Program-made: the position numbers and the translations under genes
Shown: positions 28,324 to 37,178 of the stretch, piece after piece
Numbering within the stretch: position 1 is the first letter of the stretch
Layout: every line of letters starts with the position of its first letter
Assembly (NCBI RefSeq): GCF_014490665.1
Contig: NZ_CP061038.1
Coordinates: forward strand, 310,001-374,000
Length of the DNA stretch: 64,000 nt
Direction of reading: 5' to 3'
From: Sphingomonas alpina
Lineage (GTDB): Bacteria > Pseudomonadota > Alphaproteobacteria > Sphingomonadales > Sphingomonadaceae
The notes under the pieces: generated by a model
The model's database searches: none
The model's input: the letters and a program-made list of their open reading frames with translations, nothing else
Told to the model about the DNA's origin: nothing

Positions 28324-28752
28324 TCACGGCATGCGGGTGACCTGGATATGCACCGCCTGCCACCGCCCCTTGATGCGGCGGAACGTGTCGGAAAAGCGGA
28401 AGCGGCTGGTGAATGCCTTGCCGCCGGACGTTCCTTTCAACAGCGTTTCCGCGCCGACGATCCCGGCATCGGGACCGAGCTGCGTCACCGTCCGGTCGAT
28501 GAGGACGACGGGCTCGAAACTGTCATCCGCCCCGGACCACCCCTCGATGAAATCGCGCTTGCCAAGCCGTTTGCCCGACCCGTCGATAAACACCAGATCA
28601 TCGGACACCATCCTGGTCAGTGCCGCGCCATCCTTGGTCAGCTGCGCCTTGTCGAACGCGTCGGCGAAGGCGATCAGTGTGTCCTGCCCGGCCGGCGCCG
28701 CAGCGACAGGCGTGGCGATCGCCAGGGCCAGCATCATGATCGGCAGTCTCAT
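28324..28752 (-). CDS. Exported SnoaL/NTF2-like protein (DUF4440 type)
   Basis: A 142-residue protein with signal peptide (MMLALAIATPVAAAPAG) and a cone-shaped NTF2-like fold: FADAFDKAQLTKDGAALTRM, then DDLVFIDGSGKRLGKRDF, then FSDTFRRIKGRWQAVHIQVT. The start at 28752 has AGGAG seven bases upstream; ATG 28758 lies too close to it. Last gene of a minus-strand set with a DUF1579-like protein and cytochrome P460. Role unknown. Confidence 0.78.
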   Translation of the reverse strand: MRLPIMMLALAIATPVAAAPAGQDTLIAFADAFDKAQLTKDGAALTRMVSDDLVFIDGSGKRLGKRDFIEGWSGADDSFEPVVLIDRTVTQLGPDAGIVGAETLLKGTSGGKAFTSRFRFSDTFRRIKGRWQAVHIQVTRMP

Positions 28753-28781
28753 CTTCATTCTCCTGATCCCCTGTCGCAGCA

Positions 28782-29372
28782 TCAGTCCGCCCGCCTGAAA
28801 TCGGAAATCCAGTTCACTTCCCAGGTCTTCCCGGCATCGCCGGAGAAGGACTGCTCGATCCTGAAGCCCTTGTCGACCACCGGAGAGAAGATGAAGCGCA
28901 CGAAGATCTGGCGGTCGCCGAGCATATCCTGATTGTAGAATTCGCCACGCCCCCTGGCATCGAACCCGCCGATCATTGCCGGCGTGATCGCACCGTCCCT
29001 GGCATTGGCCCAGCTGATCTTCCATTGCCGTGATGCCGGGTCGTAGAGCCTGAGGCTCAGCCCCTGGATTTTTCCACCGGGCCCGGAAACGCTCAGCTCG
29101 CCGAGATTGGCGTTGCCGTCCCACACTTTGCGGACCACCGATGTGCCGTCATATTCGATCCATTCGGTCGATCCGGTCAGCGGGCGGAGGCGGCGCGAGA
29201 TATGGGCGGTCCAGGTGCCGAACTCGAAATCGAAATCGCGCGCGCCGTCGCGCAGGGCGGGCATGGACTGACCGGCGGGCCGTTCCGCTGGAGTGGGGGA
29301 CTGGGCCTGGCCGAGGCCGGGCTGAAAGGCGATCGCGCCGGCGACCAGCGTCAGAAATGCGATGTTGATCAT
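28782..29372 (-). CDS. Exported DUF1579-like protein
   Basis: A 196-residue secreted protein. The signal peptide is followed by DGARDFDFEFGTWTAHISRR, LSLRLYDPASRQWKISWANA and a C-terminal strand ending WISDFRRAD. This is the lipocalin-like DUF1579 layout. The ATG at 29372 is preceded by AGGAAG. It lies 29 bases after cytochrome P460 on the same strand. Function unknown. Confidence 0.75.
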   Translation of the reverse strand: MINIAFLTLVAGAIAFQPGLGQAQSPTPAERPAGQSMPALRDGARDFDFEFGTWTAHISRRLRPLTGSTEWIEYDGTSVVRKVWDGNANLGELSVSGPGGKIQGLSLRLYDPASRQWKISWANARDGAITPAMIGGFDARGRGEFYNQDMLGDRQIFVRFIFSPVVDKGFRIEQSFSGDAGKTWEVNWISDFRRAD

Positions 29373-29401
29373 TGCTGTTCTTCCTGGCGTGACGCTGCCG
29401 G

Positions 29402-29869
29402 TCACGGATCGACGAAGTTGCTGAAGACATGATCGCGCTTGGCGGTCTCGTGACATGCGGCGCAGACCTTGACCGCCTGATCGCCGGTCACGCTGATCTT
29501 GGTGCGGCTGTCCCCGTCGAATTCGACGAAGCGCCAGCCGCCGTGCCGTTTCTCCATCACATCGACCAGTTTGCGTGTGGTCGGATCGATCGTGCCGGGC
29601 CCGGTCTTCACATCGTGAACGTCGAACACCAGGACCGATCCGAGCGGAAACGTGCCGGTGCGATATCCGGTCATGGCGCGGTCGTTGGCATAGATATAAT
29701 GGATGCCGCCGTAGCGCGGAAAGCCGGGATTGCCCTCGCCGATATAGCCGCTCGAAATATGCTGCCATTTGCGGAAATTTGCCGGATAGGCAATTTCCGG
29801 CTCCTGGGTGGAACGCGCCGTGGCGACGGTCGCGACGGCAGCGAGCGCGATAATGCCGAGCAATTTCAT
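29402..29869 (-). CDS. Cytochrome P460-family periplasmic c-type cytochrome
   Basis: A 155-residue exported haem protein. A signal peptide (MKLLGIIALAAVATVATA) is followed by the P460 segment YPANFRKWQHISSGYIGEG, GGIHYIYANDRAM, GTFPLGSVLVFDVHD, and one haem attachment site CAACH near the C-terminus. P460 enzymes of ammonia oxidisers act on hydroxylamine through a Lys-haem crosslink; most relatives in heterotrophs are uncharacterised. First gene of a three-gene set of small exported proteins. Confidence 0.88.
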   Translation of the reverse strand: MKLLGIIALAAVATVATARSTQEPEIAYPANFRKWQHISSGYIGEGNPGFPRYGGIHYIYANDRAMTGYRTGTFPLGSVLVFDVHDVKTGPGTIDPTTRKLVDVMEKRHGGWRFVEFDGDSRTKISVTGDQAVKVCAACHETAKRDHVFSNFVDP

Positions 29870-29879
29870 GACCGTCGGT

Positions 29880-30125
29880 GTGCGGCACGGGGTGACGGGC
29901 GACAACAGCCACTTGCCGCCGATTTGACCTGACCACTTTGCGCCGAACGGATTTTCCGCTCGTGCTGACGACCTCCATGTCGCTGTTCCATCAGCCAAAA
30001 GTGCATTTTGCGCCCGGCCGCCGGGTCATGCGCGTCCAAAGTGGACTGATACAAATCCCCGGAGGTGGAGCTTGTTGGTGGTGATCGTCCGCCCGAGACC
30101 TTCCGCTCGATCGGGAAGGTCTCAG
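29880..30125. other. Gene-free stretch with possible IS21-type end repeats
   Basis: The 360 bases between cytochrome P460 and the barrel gene contain no credible frame. They hold spaced copies of CCACTT/CAAAGTGG-like blocks (CCACTTGCCGCC, CCACTTTGCGCC, AAAAGTGCATTTTG, CCAAAGTGGACTG), the style of multiple terminal repeats in IS21 elements. A hairpin at 30095-30123 (10-bp stem GAGACCTTCC) follows. No transposase remains, so the assignment is tentative. Confidence 0.3.
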
Positions 30126-30230
30126 CCATGATGGAACACGACAGGACGGGGAAGGTCGGGGCGTGACCGGCCAGGGTTCGAACGCAAGCGCCGGGATGGC
30201 GCCCGGCCACCGCGATGCGATGGGCGCGCC

Positions 30231-31199
30231 ATGACCGGATGGCCGAGACTATTTCTGTGCTTCGTGACCGCGGGCCTGTGCCAGGCGCCGGCACTGGCGC
30301 AGGATCTGCCGGTCGCGCCGGCGACGGCGCTGCCGGAACGTCAGCCGCTCGATCAGGCGTGGTGGACCGGTCCGATGCTGGCCAATTCGGCGGGGGCGCT
30401 GCCGCGCGGCCATGCGCTGATCGAAACCTATGTCTTCGACCGGATCACCGCCACGTCGCACGGGTTCGGGTCGCTCACGTACATGCTCTATGGCGTGACC
30501 GACACGCTGACCATGGGCGTGAAGCCGTCCTTCGGTTTCAACGCGATCAAGCAGGGCCGCAACGGCTCCGGCGTCGCGATGGGCGACCTTACCTTGTCGG
30601 CGCAGTACCGGCTGGCCTCGTTCGATGCGGAGCGATCAACCCCCGCGGTTGCGCTCTCGGTGCAATATTCGCTGCCGACCGGAAAGCATGACCGGCTCGG
30701 CGACCGGCCGGCCGACGGGCTGGGGAGTGGCGCTCACACCACCACCGTCTCGGTTTATGCGCAGCAGTATTTCTGGTTGCCGAACGGTCGTATCTTTCGC
30801 GCCCGGCTCAATGCTTCGACCGCGTTTTCCGATCATGCGACGCTCACCGATGTCAGCGTCTACGGCACACGGGACGGGTTTCGCGGCCGCGCCCGGCCGG
30901 GGCAATCGTTCAGCCTCGGTGTCTCGGGCGAATACAGCCTGACGCGCAGCTGGGTGCTGGCGCTCGACCTGATCTACAGTCACGACAATCCGACCCGCGT
31001 ACAAGGGTTCGACATTCGCGACGTCGGCAACCCGGTTCGCTACCGCTCCGGGGCGAGCGACGGGTTCGCGATCGCACCGGCGATCGAATATAGCTGGAAG
31101 CCCAATCTCGGCGTGCTGCTCGGCACGCGCTTCGTTCCCAAAGGGCATAACGTCACCGCATCGATCACCCCGGCGGTGGCGATCAACTACGTCTATTGA
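30231..31199 (+). CDS. Outer-membrane channel-like protein (MetA-pathway/phenol-type barrel)
   Basis: A 322-residue exported protein. A signal peptide (FLCFVTAGLCQAPALAQ) precedes a barrel with strands TYVFDRITATSHGFGSLTYMLYGVTDTLTMGV, VALSVQYSLPTGKHDRLGDR and a terminal strand ITPAVAINYVY. The pattern fits the PF13557 (Phenol_MetA_deg) outer-membrane group, often annotated as transporters for aromatics or metals. The ligand is unknown. Its end overlaps the convergent MocR gene by 7 bases. Confidence 0.72.
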   Translation: MTGWPRLFLCFVTAGLCQAPALAQDLPVAPATALPERQPLDQAWWTGPMLANSAGALPRGHALIETYVFDRITATSHGFGSLTYMLYGVTDTLTMGVKPSFGFNAIKQGRNGSGVAMGDLTLSAQYRLASFDAERSTPAVALSVQYSLPTGKHDRLGDRPADGLGSGAHTTTVSVYAQQYFWLPNGRIFRARLNASTAFSDHATLTDVSVYGTRDGFRGRARPGQSFSLGVSGEYSLTRSWVLALDLIYSHDNPTRVQGFDIRDVGNPVRYRSGASDGFAIAPAIEYSWKPNLGVLLGTRFVPKGHNVTASITPAVAINYVY

Positions 31200-32734
31200 T
31201 CCGCGACCTCGCGCATCGTCCGCTGCACCAGCGCCATCGCGCGGCGGATCGTCGCGTCGTCCATCGACCCCAGCCCGAACACCAGCCCGGCCTTGCCCGC
31301 GGGGCCGAGATAATAACGCTTCAGGCTGCGGATCTGGACATTGCGCCGCAACAGCGTAGCGGCCACCGCATCGACATCGATCGCGCCGTTGGACATCGCC
31401 GTCACATGCTGGCCATAGGAGGATTCGATCGGCTCGAGCCACCCGGCGAAATCCTCGCGCAGCAGGTCGAGCAGCAATTGCCGGCGGTCGCCATAGACGC
31501 GCCGCATCCGGCTGATGTGCCGCGTCAGATGACCGCCGGCGATGAAGCCGGTCATCGCCGCCTGGGCGGGCAGTGAGCAGGGACCGTCGATGCAGATCTT
31601 GGCAGTCACCAGCACGCTCTTCGCCCAGGACGGCGGCAGAATGAAACCAAGCCGGATATTGGGTAGAGTCGATTTGGAGAAAGTGCCGACATAGAAGACG
31701 ACATCGTCCTCGTCGGCGGTCTTCAGCGCCTGGATCGGCCCGCCCTTGGCGCGGAACTCGCCATCATAATCATCCTCGATGATGATCGCGCCGCGCGCAC
31801 GCGCGAACCGGATCAGCGCCGCGCGGCGTTCCTTCGATAAGGTCGATCCGAGCGGGAACTGGTGCGACGGGCTGACGCAGATGATGTCGACATCGGCCGG
31901 CAGCGATTCCACCATCATGCCATCGCCATCGACCGCGATCGGGCAGAGCCGGGCGCCGGCCGCCGCAAAGGGAATGCGCGTCGGCGTATAGCCCGGGTCC
32001 TCGACCGCAACGACGGTCCGGCCCGGATCGACCAGGATGCGCGCCAGCAGGTCGAACGCCTGTTGCGTGCCGCTGGTGACGACCAGGTCATCGGCATGGC
32101 AGGCGATTGCGCGCATCACCGACAAATGCATCGACACTGCCGATCGCAGATCTGGGTCGCCTTGCGGATGGCCATAGTTGAACGGCGCCCGCTCGAACGC
32201 GCGGACCTTCTGCGCCGAGACGCGGCGCCAGATGGCGAACGGAAAATGCTCCAGGTCGACCAGGCCGGGACGGAAATCGAAGCGCTCTGGATAGTGCGCC
32301 ACGTCCGCCGCCTGGACGGTTCCGTCATCGAAAAAACCGAAGGCCGATGTCACATCGGGTCGGAACCAGAAGGGGTTGAGGCGATGGTCCGCTTCGGCAT
32401 CCGGCGATCGTGCCGCATGCGCGGCCGGCAGCCGGTCGGCGACATAGGTCCCCGAACCGTGCCGCGCAGTCAGATATCCTTCGCCCAGCAATTGATCATA
32501 GATGCTCACGATCGTGGTGCGCGCCATGCCGAACAGGGCTGCCGACTTGCGGCTCGACGGCAATTGACTGCCCGGCTTCAACCGCCCGTCGAGAATGGCC
32601 GCCTTGAGCTGTTCTTGGAGGTGACGCGACCGGTGCGGCGTGTCCGCCGTTCCCATATCCAGCTCGACTTCGAAAATCGCCACACCCAATCGCCCCGATT
32701 TCACCGTGCCGAACGCCCGGGCAGTCAACGCCAT
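31193..32734 (-). CDS. MocR/PdxR-type GntR regulator with aminotransferase domain
   Basis: A 513-residue fusion: an N-terminal GntR winged helix (HLQEQLKAAILDGRLKPGSQLPSSRKSAALFGMARTTIV) and a fold-type I aminotransferase domain. The PLP-binding Lys lies in YVGTFSKSTLPNIRLGF, with the Asp in VAVEDPGYTP. Such proteins sense PLP or its adducts and control vitamin B6, taurine or GABA genes. No such gene adjoins here, so the target is open. ATG 32734 lacks a clear SD. The 222 bases to the S9 gene show nothing else. Confidence 0.88.
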   Translation of the reverse strand: MALTARAFGTVKSGRLGVAIFEVELDMGTADTPHRSRHLQEQLKAAILDGRLKPGSQLPSSRKSAALFGMARTTIVSIYDQLLGEGYLTARHGSGTYVADRLPAAHAARSPDAEADHRLNPFWFRPDVTSAFGFFDDGTVQAADVAHYPERFDFRPGLVDLEHFPFAIWRRVSAQKVRAFERAPFNYGHPQGDPDLRSAVSMHLSVMRAIACHADDLVVTSGTQQAFDLLARILVDPGRTVVAVEDPGYTPTRIPFAAAGARLCPIAVDGDGMMVESLPADVDIICVSPSHQFPLGSTLSKERRAALIRFARARGAIIIEDDYDGEFRAKGGPIQALKTADEDDVVFYVGTFSKSTLPNIRLGFILPPSWAKSVLVTAKICIDGPCSLPAQAAMTGFIAGGHLTRHISRMRRVYGDRRQLLLDLLREDFAGWLEPIESSYGQHVTAMSNGAIDVDAVAATLLRRNVQIRSLKRYYLGPAGKAGLVFGLGSMDDATIRRAMALVQRTMREVADQ

Positions 32735-32956
32735 GGGGCGACGAAATTCAATGCCCAGCTTCGGTCCGGCCCTGAACCCCAGCCTTGAACCCCGGCGCTG
32801 AGCCTAGCTCTGGGCTCCGGTCTTGAGCCATCCGCTGGCCGGCAGGATCGCGAATGTTGCCGGCGGTACGGCACAAGTCTGAACTTCCGCGCGCAGTCGC
32901 TTGCCTTCGGCCGGCAATTCGCCATTGTCCGCCAACCCAGCCGATGGAGTCATCCT

Positions 32957-35020
32957 TTGCGCATTCCCTTTGCTCTCGCTCTGCTTCTCACCACCGCGCC
33001 GGTCGCCGCACAGACTCAGTCGCCCGCACCCGCGCCCGATGGTCCGTCTCGCGCCTTTACCGGGTCCGACCTGTTCGGCCTGTCGATCGCCGCCGATCCG
33101 CAGATCAGCCCTGATGGCCGCACCATCGTCTATGTCCGGCGCACCGGCGATGTGATGACCGATCGGATGCAGTCGTCGCTCTGGCTGATCGACGTCGCCA
33201 CTGGGCGCCAGTCGCCGTTCGCAACGCAGGGATCGAGCCCGCGCTGGTCGCCCGACGGCACGCGCATCGCCTATGCCGCCGCCGATGGCGATCGCGGCCA
33301 GCTCTTCGTCCGCTGGATCGCGACCGGCGCCAGCGCGCGCGTGACCAGCCTGCCCGGCGATCCGAGCGCGCTCGCCTGGTCGCCCGACGGCACCCGGCTT
33401 GCCTATACCGCAACCGTGGCTGGGGAGGGGACGAAGCTCGGCAGCGCGCCGCCCAAGCCGGAGGGTGCCAAATGGGCCGAACCGCTCGAAGTGATCGACC
33501 GCGTCACCTACCGCGCCGACGGGCCCGGCTATATCAAGCCCGGCTATGACCATGTCTTTGTCGTCGCGGCGGATGGCGGTGCGGCGCGCCAGCTGACTTT
33601 TGGCCGGTTCGACGATGGCGGGCCGCTGTCCTGGACTCCCGATGGTGCCAGCCTGTTGTTCGCCGCGATCCGCGGGCCAAAGGCCGAGCGTGAGGTGATG
33701 AATTCGGATGTCATCGCGGTCGATGTCGCGACCGGCACGCTGCGCACCCTGACCAGTCGCGACGGCCCGGATGCGAGCCCGCGCATCTCGCCCGACGGCG
33801 CGCATGTCGCCTGGCTCGGCTTCGACGATACCCGGCGCAGTTATGAGAATACGCAACTCTATATCGGCGACCGCAACGCCACGTCGCCGCGCTCGCTCAC
33901 CGCGTCGCTCGACCGCAGCATCGAGGATGCGGTGTGGGCTGCCGATAGCCGCAGCCTCTATGCCAGCTATGACGATCATGGGCAGCGCCGTGTCGTGCGC
34001 ATCGGAGTCGATGGACGGGTCACCACGCTGGCCGACAATGTCTGGGGCGGGGGACTCGACCGGCCCTATACTGGCGGCGACTTCTCGGTCTCGCGCGGTG
34101 GCACCATCGCCTATACCGGCGGCGATGCGTCGGCGCCCGCCGATGTCTGGGTGACGACCGGTGGCAAACCGCGCCGCCTGACCAATCTCAATGCGGTGCT
34201 GACCGGCGCGAAGGCGCTGGCGCCGACCCGCAAGCTGAGCGTCACCGCACCCGATGGCCGCGCGATCGATGCCTGGATCGCGACTCCGCCGGGCCGTGCG
34301 CCGGGGCAGCGCGTGCCGCTGATCCTCGAAATCCATGGCGGGCCCAACAGCGCCTATGGCCCGGGTTTCGCGACCGATATGCAGCTCTATGCCGCGCATG
34401 GCTATGCGGTGCTGTGGACCAACCCGCGCGGTTCGACGTCCTATGGTGCGGAGTTCGCCAATCTGATCGACAAGAATTACCCGTCGGCGGACTATGACGA
34501 CCTGATGGCGGCAGTCGATGCGGCGATCGCCGACGGCACCGCCGATCCCGACAATCTGTTCGTCACCGGCGGGTCGGGCGGGGGCGTGCTGACGGCGTGG
34601 ATCGTCGGCAAGAACAATCGCTTCAAGGCGGCTGCGACACAGAAGCCGGTGATCAACTGGATCAGCGAGGCGCTGACCATGGACGCGACTCTGTTCACCT
34701 CGCGCTACTGGTTCAGCAAGCTGCCCTGGGAGGATCCGATGAGCTATTGGGCGCGCTCGCCGCTCAGCCTGGTCGGCAATGTGAAGACTCCGACCCTGGT
34801 GGTGGTCGGCAGCGACGATTACCGCACGCCGGTCAGCGAATCCGAGCAATATTATGCCGCGCTGCAGATCGCCGGCGTGCCGACCGCCTTGGTCAAGGTG
34901 CCCGGCGCCGGCCATGGCAGCATTGCTGCCCGGCCGTCCCAGTCCGCCGCCAAGGCCTCGGCGATCCTCGCCTGGTTCGACCGCTATCGCAAGGCGGCGC
35001 CCGCGACGGCGGCGCAATAG
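32957..35020 (+). CDS. Exported S9-family peptidase (acylaminoacyl/dipeptidyl type)
   Basis: Serine peptidase of 687 residues with a signal peptide (IPFALALLLTTAPVAAQ), a seven-bladed propeller with WD40-like PD40 repeats (ISPDGRTIVYVRR, SPDGTRIAYAAADGD, LSWTPDGASLLFA), and a C-terminal alpha/beta-hydrolase domain. The nucleophile lies in FVTGGSGGGVLTAW and the catalytic His in PGAGHGSIA. TTG at 32957 is the start, supported by GGAG seven bases upstream. It precedes the rut genes by about 100 bases, but no functional link is known. Confidence 0.9.
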   Translation: MRIPFALALLLTTAPVAAQTQSPAPAPDGPSRAFTGSDLFGLSIAADPQISPDGRTIVYVRRTGDVMTDRMQSSLWLIDVATGRQSPFATQGSSPRWSPDGTRIAYAAADGDRGQLFVRWIATGASARVTSLPGDPSALAWSPDGTRLAYTATVAGEGTKLGSAPPKPEGAKWAEPLEVIDRVTYRADGPGYIKPGYDHVFVVAADGGAARQLTFGRFDDGGPLSWTPDGASLLFAAIRGPKAEREVMNSDVIAVDVATGTLRTLTSRDGPDASPRISPDGAHVAWLGFDDTRRSYENTQLYIGDRNATSPRSLTASLDRSIEDAVWAADSRSLYASYDDHGQRRVVRIGVDGRVTTLADNVWGGGLDRPYTGGDFSVSRGGTIAYTGGDASAPADVWVTTGGKPRRLTNLNAVLTGAKALAPTRKLSVTAPDGRAIDAWIATPPGRAPGQRVPLILEIHGGPNSAYGPGFATDMQLYAAHGYAVLWTNPRGSTSYGAEFANLIDKNYPSADYDDLMAAVDAAIADGTADPDNLFVTGGSGGGVLTAWIVGKNNRFKAAATQKPVINWISEALTMDATLFTSRYWFSKLPWEDPMSYWARSPLSLVGNVKTPTLVVVGSDDYRTPVSESEQYYAALQIAGVPTALVKVPGAGHGSIAARPSQSAAKASAILAWFDRYRKAAPATAAQ

Positions 35021-35116
35021 GCCGGATCGGCGCCAAGGGGGGTGGCAACGCCTCGCCCCTTGCGGGAGAGCGCTGCGCCCGTCACACTTGGCCGCTTCGA
35101 CTGTAACGAGGTGCCG

Positions 35117-35878
35117 ATGTCCGCAAACACGACCGTGAATTCGTCCCCGGCGGTCGAGGGCAAGCGCTACGTCACCTTGCCTGCGCGGCCCGAGCCGCTG
35201 CGCGTCGCGGTCGATGAAACCGCGATCGTCGTGATCGACATGCAGAACGCCTATGCCTCGCCCGGTGGTTATGTCGATCTTGCCGGCTTCGACATCTCCG
35301 GTGCGGCGGGCGCGATCGACCGGGTCGCGGCGGTGCTCGACACCGCGCGCAAAGCCGGTGTGCAGATCGTCTATCTGCAGAATGGCTGGGACCCGGACTA
35401 TGCCGAAGCCGGCGGCCCCGGCTCGCCCAACTGGCATAAGTCCAACGCGCTGAAGACGATGCGTGCACGGCCCGAATTGCACGGGCAATTGCTCGCGCGC
35501 GGCGGCTGGGATTACGAGATCGTCGATGCGCTGACCCCGCAACCGGGCGATCTTCGCGTGCACAAGACGCGCTATTCCGCCTTCTTCAACTCGCAACTCG
35601 ATAGCACGCTGCGCGCGCGCGGCATCCGCAACATCGTGTTCGTCGGCATCGCCACCAATGTCTGCGTCGAAAGCACGCTGCGCGACGGCTTCCATCTCGA
35701 ATATTTCGGCGTGATGCTGGAGGATGCGACGCATCATCTCGGGCCGGACTATCTCCAGGCTGCGACCGTCTACAATGTCGAGAAATTCTTCGGCTGGGTT
35801 TCGACCGTGCCCGATTTCTGCGGCACGTTCGGGCAGATTGCCGACAGCGACCCAGCTACCACCATCCGTTCGCCCTGA
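35117..35878 (+). CDS. rutB: Ureidoacrylate/peroxyureidoacrylate amidohydrolase RutB
   Basis: Isochorismatase-fold cysteine hydrolase that cleaves the product of RutA in pyrimidine ring breakdown. Of 253 residues, the catalytic Asp lies in [18 protein letters not shown], the Lys in [14 protein letters not shown], and the Cys in [17 protein letters not shown]. The segment [26 protein letters not shown] is RutB-specific. Start ATG 35117 follows GAGG. Its last codons lie inside an inverted repeat, so the repeat may have replaced the original end. First gene of the reduced rut operon. Confidence 0.93.
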   Translation: MSANTTVNSSPAVEGKRYVTLPARPEPLRVAVDETAIVVIDMQNAYASPGGYVDLAGFDISGAAGAIDRVAAVLDTARKAGVQIVYLQNGWDPDYAEAGGPGSPNWHKSNALKTMRARPELHGQLLARGGWDYEIVDALTPQPGDLRVHKTRYSAFFNSQLDSTLRARGIRNIVFVGIATNVCVESTLRDGFHLEYFGVMLEDATHHLGPDYLQAATVYNVEKFFGWVSTVPDFCGTFGQIADSDPATTIRSP

Positions 35879-35977
35879 GCTTGTCGGGCCGAAGGCGGCC
35901 TTAGGCCAACGGCTGTTCTTCTTCTCCGCAGATGTTGAGAAGAAAGAACGGTGCTTCGACAAGCTCAGCACGAACGG
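35866..35977. repeat. Inverted repeat spanning the rutB end and rutB-rutC gap
   Basis: Arms CCGTTCG-cc-CTGAGCTTGTCG (35866-35886) and CGACAAGCTCAGCACGAACGG (35957-35977) match at 19 of 21 positions. Inside is a second hairpin (GTTCTTCTTCTC with GAGAAGAAAGAAC). It includes the rutB stop codon and could form a strong mRNA structure inside the operon. Confidence 0.8.
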
Positions 35978-35993
35978 AAGATAGGAAGACCAT

Positions 35994-36377
35994 ATGCCCT
36001 TTACCCCGATCAACCCGCCGCAATTCCCCACCCCGATCGCACCCTATTCGGCCGGCGCCAGGGCAGGGAACACCGTCTATGTCTCGGGCGTGCTCGCGCT
36101 CGGCGAAGGCGGCGCGGTGCTGCATGTCGGTGATGCCGCGGCGCAGACCCGCCATATCCTCGACGTCATCAAGATCACGCTTGAGGCCGGCGGCGCGACG
36201 CTCGAGGACGTGGCGATGAACCATATCTTCCTCAAGGATCTGGCCGATTACGCCGCCTTCAATGCGGTCTATGCCGAATATTTCCCGGGTGCGAAGCCGG
36301 CGCGCTATTGCATCCGGTGCGATCTGGTGAAGCCCGATTGCCTGGTCGAAATCGCCAGCGTGGCGCACGTTTCGTGA
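35994..36377 (+). CDS. rutC: RutC, RidA-family aminoacrylate deaminase
   Basis: Trimeric YjgF/RidA protein of 127 residues, expected to act on aminoacrylate or peracrylate intermediates of pyrimidine catabolism. The start [21 protein letters not shown] is RutC-like. The family motif with the Arg is [16 protein letters not shown], and [21 protein letters not shown] is also diagnostic. It is 22 bases upstream of rutD. Confidence 0.92.
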   Translation: MPFTPINPPQFPTPIAPYSAGARAGNTVYVSGVLALGEGGAVLHVGDAAAQTRHILDVIKITLEAGGATLEDVAMNHIFLKDLADYAAFNAVYAEYFPGAKPARYCIRCDLVKPDCLVEIASVAHVS

Positions 36378-36399
36378 CGCAGCCCGCGAGGGGGCACTG

Positions 36400-37175
36400 A
36401 TGGCCGAGGCCGCGGGTCTTTATTACGAAACCCATGGTTCACCGGGTGCGCCGCCGCTCATCCTGTCGTCGGGCATGGGCGGATCGGCAAGTTACTGGCG
36501 CCCGAACATTGCCGCGCTGGCGGAGCATTTCCACGTCATCGCCTATGATCATCGCGGCACCGGACGCTCGGATCGAACGGTCACGCCGCGCATCGAAAGC
36601 ATCGGCGACGATATGCTCGTATTGATGGATGCGCTGAATATCCCGAGTGCCTCGATCATGGGGCACGCCATTGGCGGCATGGGCGGTCTCACGCTCGCGC
36701 TCGATGCGCCGGCACGGGTCGATCGGCTGGTGGTGGTCAATGGCTGGGGGCAGCCCGATCCCTATACCGCGCGCTGTTTCGACACGCGGCTGAGCCTGCT
36801 GCGTCATGGCGGCGTGCGCGACTATGTCCACGCCCAGCCGATCTTTCTCTATCCGCCGCAATGGATCTCCGATCATCACGCCGAACTGGAGCAGGAAGAG
36901 GCCGCGCATATCGCAGCCTTCCCCAAGGAAATGGTCGAGCAGCGTATCCTCGAAGCGGTGCGCTTCGACGTGATCGACCGCTTGGCGGAACTGATCGTGC
37001 CGACGCTTTTGCTCGCGAGCGAGGATGACGGACTGGTCCCGCCCGGCTGCTCGAAACGTCTCGGCGAAGCCATTCCCGGCGCCCGGCTCGAAACCATGAA
37101 ATCGGGGGGCACGCGTGCAACGTGACTGATCCCGATACTTTCGACACACTCATTCTCGATTTTCTGAGGAGCTAA
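36400..37175 (+). pseudogene. rutD: RutD alpha/beta hydrolase, frameshifted near the 3' end
   Basis: Reads as RutD (aminoacrylate hydrolysis) from MAEAAGLYYETHGSPGAP through the nucleophile-elbow position GHAIGG, which has Ala for Ser as I recall for other RutD proteins, to LETMKSGG near 37110. There the run of six G at 37104-37109 puts the frame out and a stop follows at 37125. The next frame continues GGHACNVTDPDTFDTLILDFLRS, stop at 37175, exactly the expected end with the catalytic His. One more G restores the gene. A read error in the run is a real alternative to inactivation. Confidence 0.85.
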
Positions 37176-37178
37176 GCC

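Noticed and set aside
29880..30125. Complete insertion sequence
   Set aside because: Only repeat-like blocks are seen; no transposase frame or target duplication supports an intact element.
32804..36031. A 1075-residue open frame on the minus strand opposite the S9 peptidase and rutB
   Set aside because: Its sequence is Arg/Ile/Gly-rich antisense composition with no domain, while the plus strand carries two well-conserved enzymes. High-GC antisense frames of this kind are common.
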